NCBI GenBank assembly: GCA_937889705.1 | Contig: CALBYO010000063.1 | Span: forward strand, 1 to 22,540 | Direction: 5' to 3' | From: an uncultured Bacillota bacterium | GTDB lineage: Bacteria > Bacillota > Clostridia > Christensenellales > UBA1242 | Length of the DNA: 22,540 bases | Shown here: positions 21,693 through 22,540 of the stretch, piece after piece | Position numbering within the stretch: the stretch's first letter is position 1 | How the letters are laid out: every line of letters begins with the position of its first letter | The notes under the pieces: generated by a model | Databases searched by the model: none | Told to the model about the DNA's origin: nothing | The model's input: only the letters and a program-made list of their open reading frames with translations | Translations under genes and position numbers: made by a program

Positions 21693-22295
21693 TTAATTTT
21701 TCTTCTTTTTCTTGTTTTTATTTATTTTTTTGCTTTCTTTTTCTAAATTTTCTGTTTTTTCGTCTTTTTCTTCCTTGTTTTCAACATTGTCTTTCTTTTC
21801 ATCAACAATGATTTCGCTCTTTAAAGAATATAGTTTTTCGTCAATACTGACTGGAATTTTATATCGTTCCAAAAAGATTCTGATAAAGTCCAAAACCCAT
21901 AATATTAAAACACTTGCGGCTGGTAATAAACTGATATACCAAATAATTTCGTACGCAAGAGATTTGTATGGGATCAATAATAAAACCATTGAACAAATAA
22001 GCCCAAATAAAACTGTAAGCCCTTTATAAAATCTTCCAAGATAAAAATTGTGAGCCCCTGTAAAGCCTAAAAATGCACATAACAAAAGTGCAGTTTTTTT
22101 GCTTGCATCTGCTGGCCATTCGTCAGTCATGATGTAATTTCTTCTATGAAGTTTAATAACTTCTTTTCGAGCAGATTTGTTTGAAAAATAATTTAACCTA
22201 TCAAAAACAAGGCCACAAAACTGGCACTTTTTTTGACTTACTAAATATTTCTCATGGCACCTTGGGCATTTTTTTATGCCGTTATCATATTTCAT
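21693..22295 (-). CDS. TM2-domain membrane protein with N-terminal zinc ribbon
   Basis: Starting at the ATG at 22295 the product has 200 residues. A zinc ribbon comes first (Cys10, Cys13, Cys24, Cys27: KKCPRCHEKY and KCQFCG). Then a TM2 domain carries its mark KKTALLLCAFLGFTGAHNFY, followed by LGRFYKG, and about three membrane helices. A highly charged Lys/Glu/Asn tail follows from about residue 150, ending in a run of lysines. The role is unknown. An ATG at 22319 gives eight more residues (MNLLNSCC), but it lies upstream of the expected transcription start. The chosen ATG is eight bases after the -10 at 22304-22309, so the message seems leaderless and no ribosome site is present. It heads the mnmA transcript. 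Confidence 0.78.
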   Translation of the reverse strand: MKYDNGIKKCPRCHEKYLVSQKKCQFCGLVFDRLNYFSNKSARKEVIKLHRRNYIMTDEWPADASKKTALLLCAFLGFTGAHNFYLGRFYKGLTVLFGLICSMVLLLIPYKSLAYEIIWYISLLPAASVLILWVLDFIRIFLERYKIPVSIDEKLYSLKSEIIVDEKKDNVENKEEKDEKTENLEKESKKINKNKKKKKN

Positions 22296-22303
22296 ACAAC
22301 ATG

Positions 22304-22332
22304 AGTTTAACAAATTCATGTTAATATGTCAA
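22304..22332 (-). promoter_or_regulatory. Promoter of the TM2-mnmA transcript
   Basis: On the minus strand a perfect TTGACA (22327-22332), 17 nt, then TAAACT (22304-22309). Its expected start point falls at or next to the ATG at 22295. Confidence 0.6.
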
Positions 22333-22337
22333 AGTTT

Positions 22338-22540
22338 TTATTCAATCTCAAAAATATTATCAATCAAACCTTTATCAAAAGTTGCACTAAAAACTTTTGC
22401 CTGTTTATTTTTATTATCTAAAAGTGCAATTGCTGGCTGCTCAAAATAATTCACAAGTCTTGCTTCATCAAAATTTCCAAAAAAATTTTTAAGTGTTGCG
22501 TCAGATAGTTTTTCCGACAAACTGATTGTAAATTTGTCTT
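22338..22540 (-). CDS. C-terminal end of an unrecognised gene, cut by the window edge
   Basis: The frame stays open to the right edge and ends at 22338, showing about 67 residues. A TTG at 22520 is only an internal codon; the reading frame continues upstream of it (DKFTISLSEKLSD). The visible part is soluble-looking, with NYFEQPAIALLDNKN and ATFDKGLIDNIFEIE at the end. I do not recognise it. Confidence 0.6.
   Translation of the reverse strand, partial: DKFTISLSEKLSDATLKNFFGNFDEARLVNYFEQPAIALLDNKNKQAKVFSATFDKGLIDNIFEIE

Noticed and set aside
22338..22520. A separate 60-residue gene starting at 22520
   Set aside because: The start is a TTG inside a frame that continues to the window edge, so this is the tail of a longer gene.

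Overview
The window comes from an AT-rich, Gram-positive-type genome, most likely a member of the Clostridia (class-level inference only). The evidence is strong AAGGAGG-type ribosome binding sites, sigma-A promoters, a dnaG-rpoD pair, a clostridial-type thymidylate kinase, and the start of a gene for the sporulation protein SpoIIR. The standard genetic code fits every gene. No phage, plasmid, transposase, integrase or CRISPR array is visible.

Layout. 1-1513 (minus): a partial spoIIR, then a GtrA-like membrane domain fused to a thymidylate kinase. 1591-3960: a tRNA island with tRNA-Leu(UAG), a lone MoaA-like radical SAM gene and tRNA-Ser(GGA). Each tRNA is followed by a copy of the same ~120-bp non-coding element whose ends imitate the T-arm and acceptor end of its own tRNA. 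The tRNA-Ser side also carries long hairpins and a 2.3-copy ~102-bp tandem repeat ending in a terminator. 4018-5540 (plus): a lysophospholipase-like hydrolase and a DUF2975-like membrane protein. 5570-8061 (minus): an M20 metallopeptidase behind an apparent leader-peptide attenuator (MFNSFNMWHHK plus alternative hairpins and a terminator), and a long tandem-domain ThyX. 8145-9026 (plus): a LysR regulator divergent from thyX with overlapping promoters. 9051-10353 (minus): two unrecognised genes. 10469-12020 (plus): a DUF11-repeat protein without a signal peptide, a doubtful small ORF, and a membrane zinc-ribbon protein that looks leaderless. 12105-14456 (plus): phosphoketolase. 14495-15253 (minus): a secreted or anchored TasA-like protein with an EF-hand loop. 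15380-16846 (plus): cardiolipin synthase. 16901-22319 (minus): a housekeeping run of TM2 protein, mnmA, dnaG, rpoD and a coiled-coil zinc-ribbon protein, with the end of another gene at the right edge.

How the parts fit. ThyX makes dTMP and the GtrA-fused kinase would convert it to dTDP, so two steps of dTTP supply lie here, both in unusual architectures. DnaG, SigA and MnmA serve replication, transcription and tRNA modification. Many promoters share an extended -10 of the form TGATATAAT, to be read by the SigA encoded here.

The observations most worth following are the attenuator ahead of the M20 gene, the tRNA-mimicking elements behind both tRNA genes, and the unusual ThyX and thymidylate kinase architectures. 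All were read by eye; no searches or folding calculations were run.
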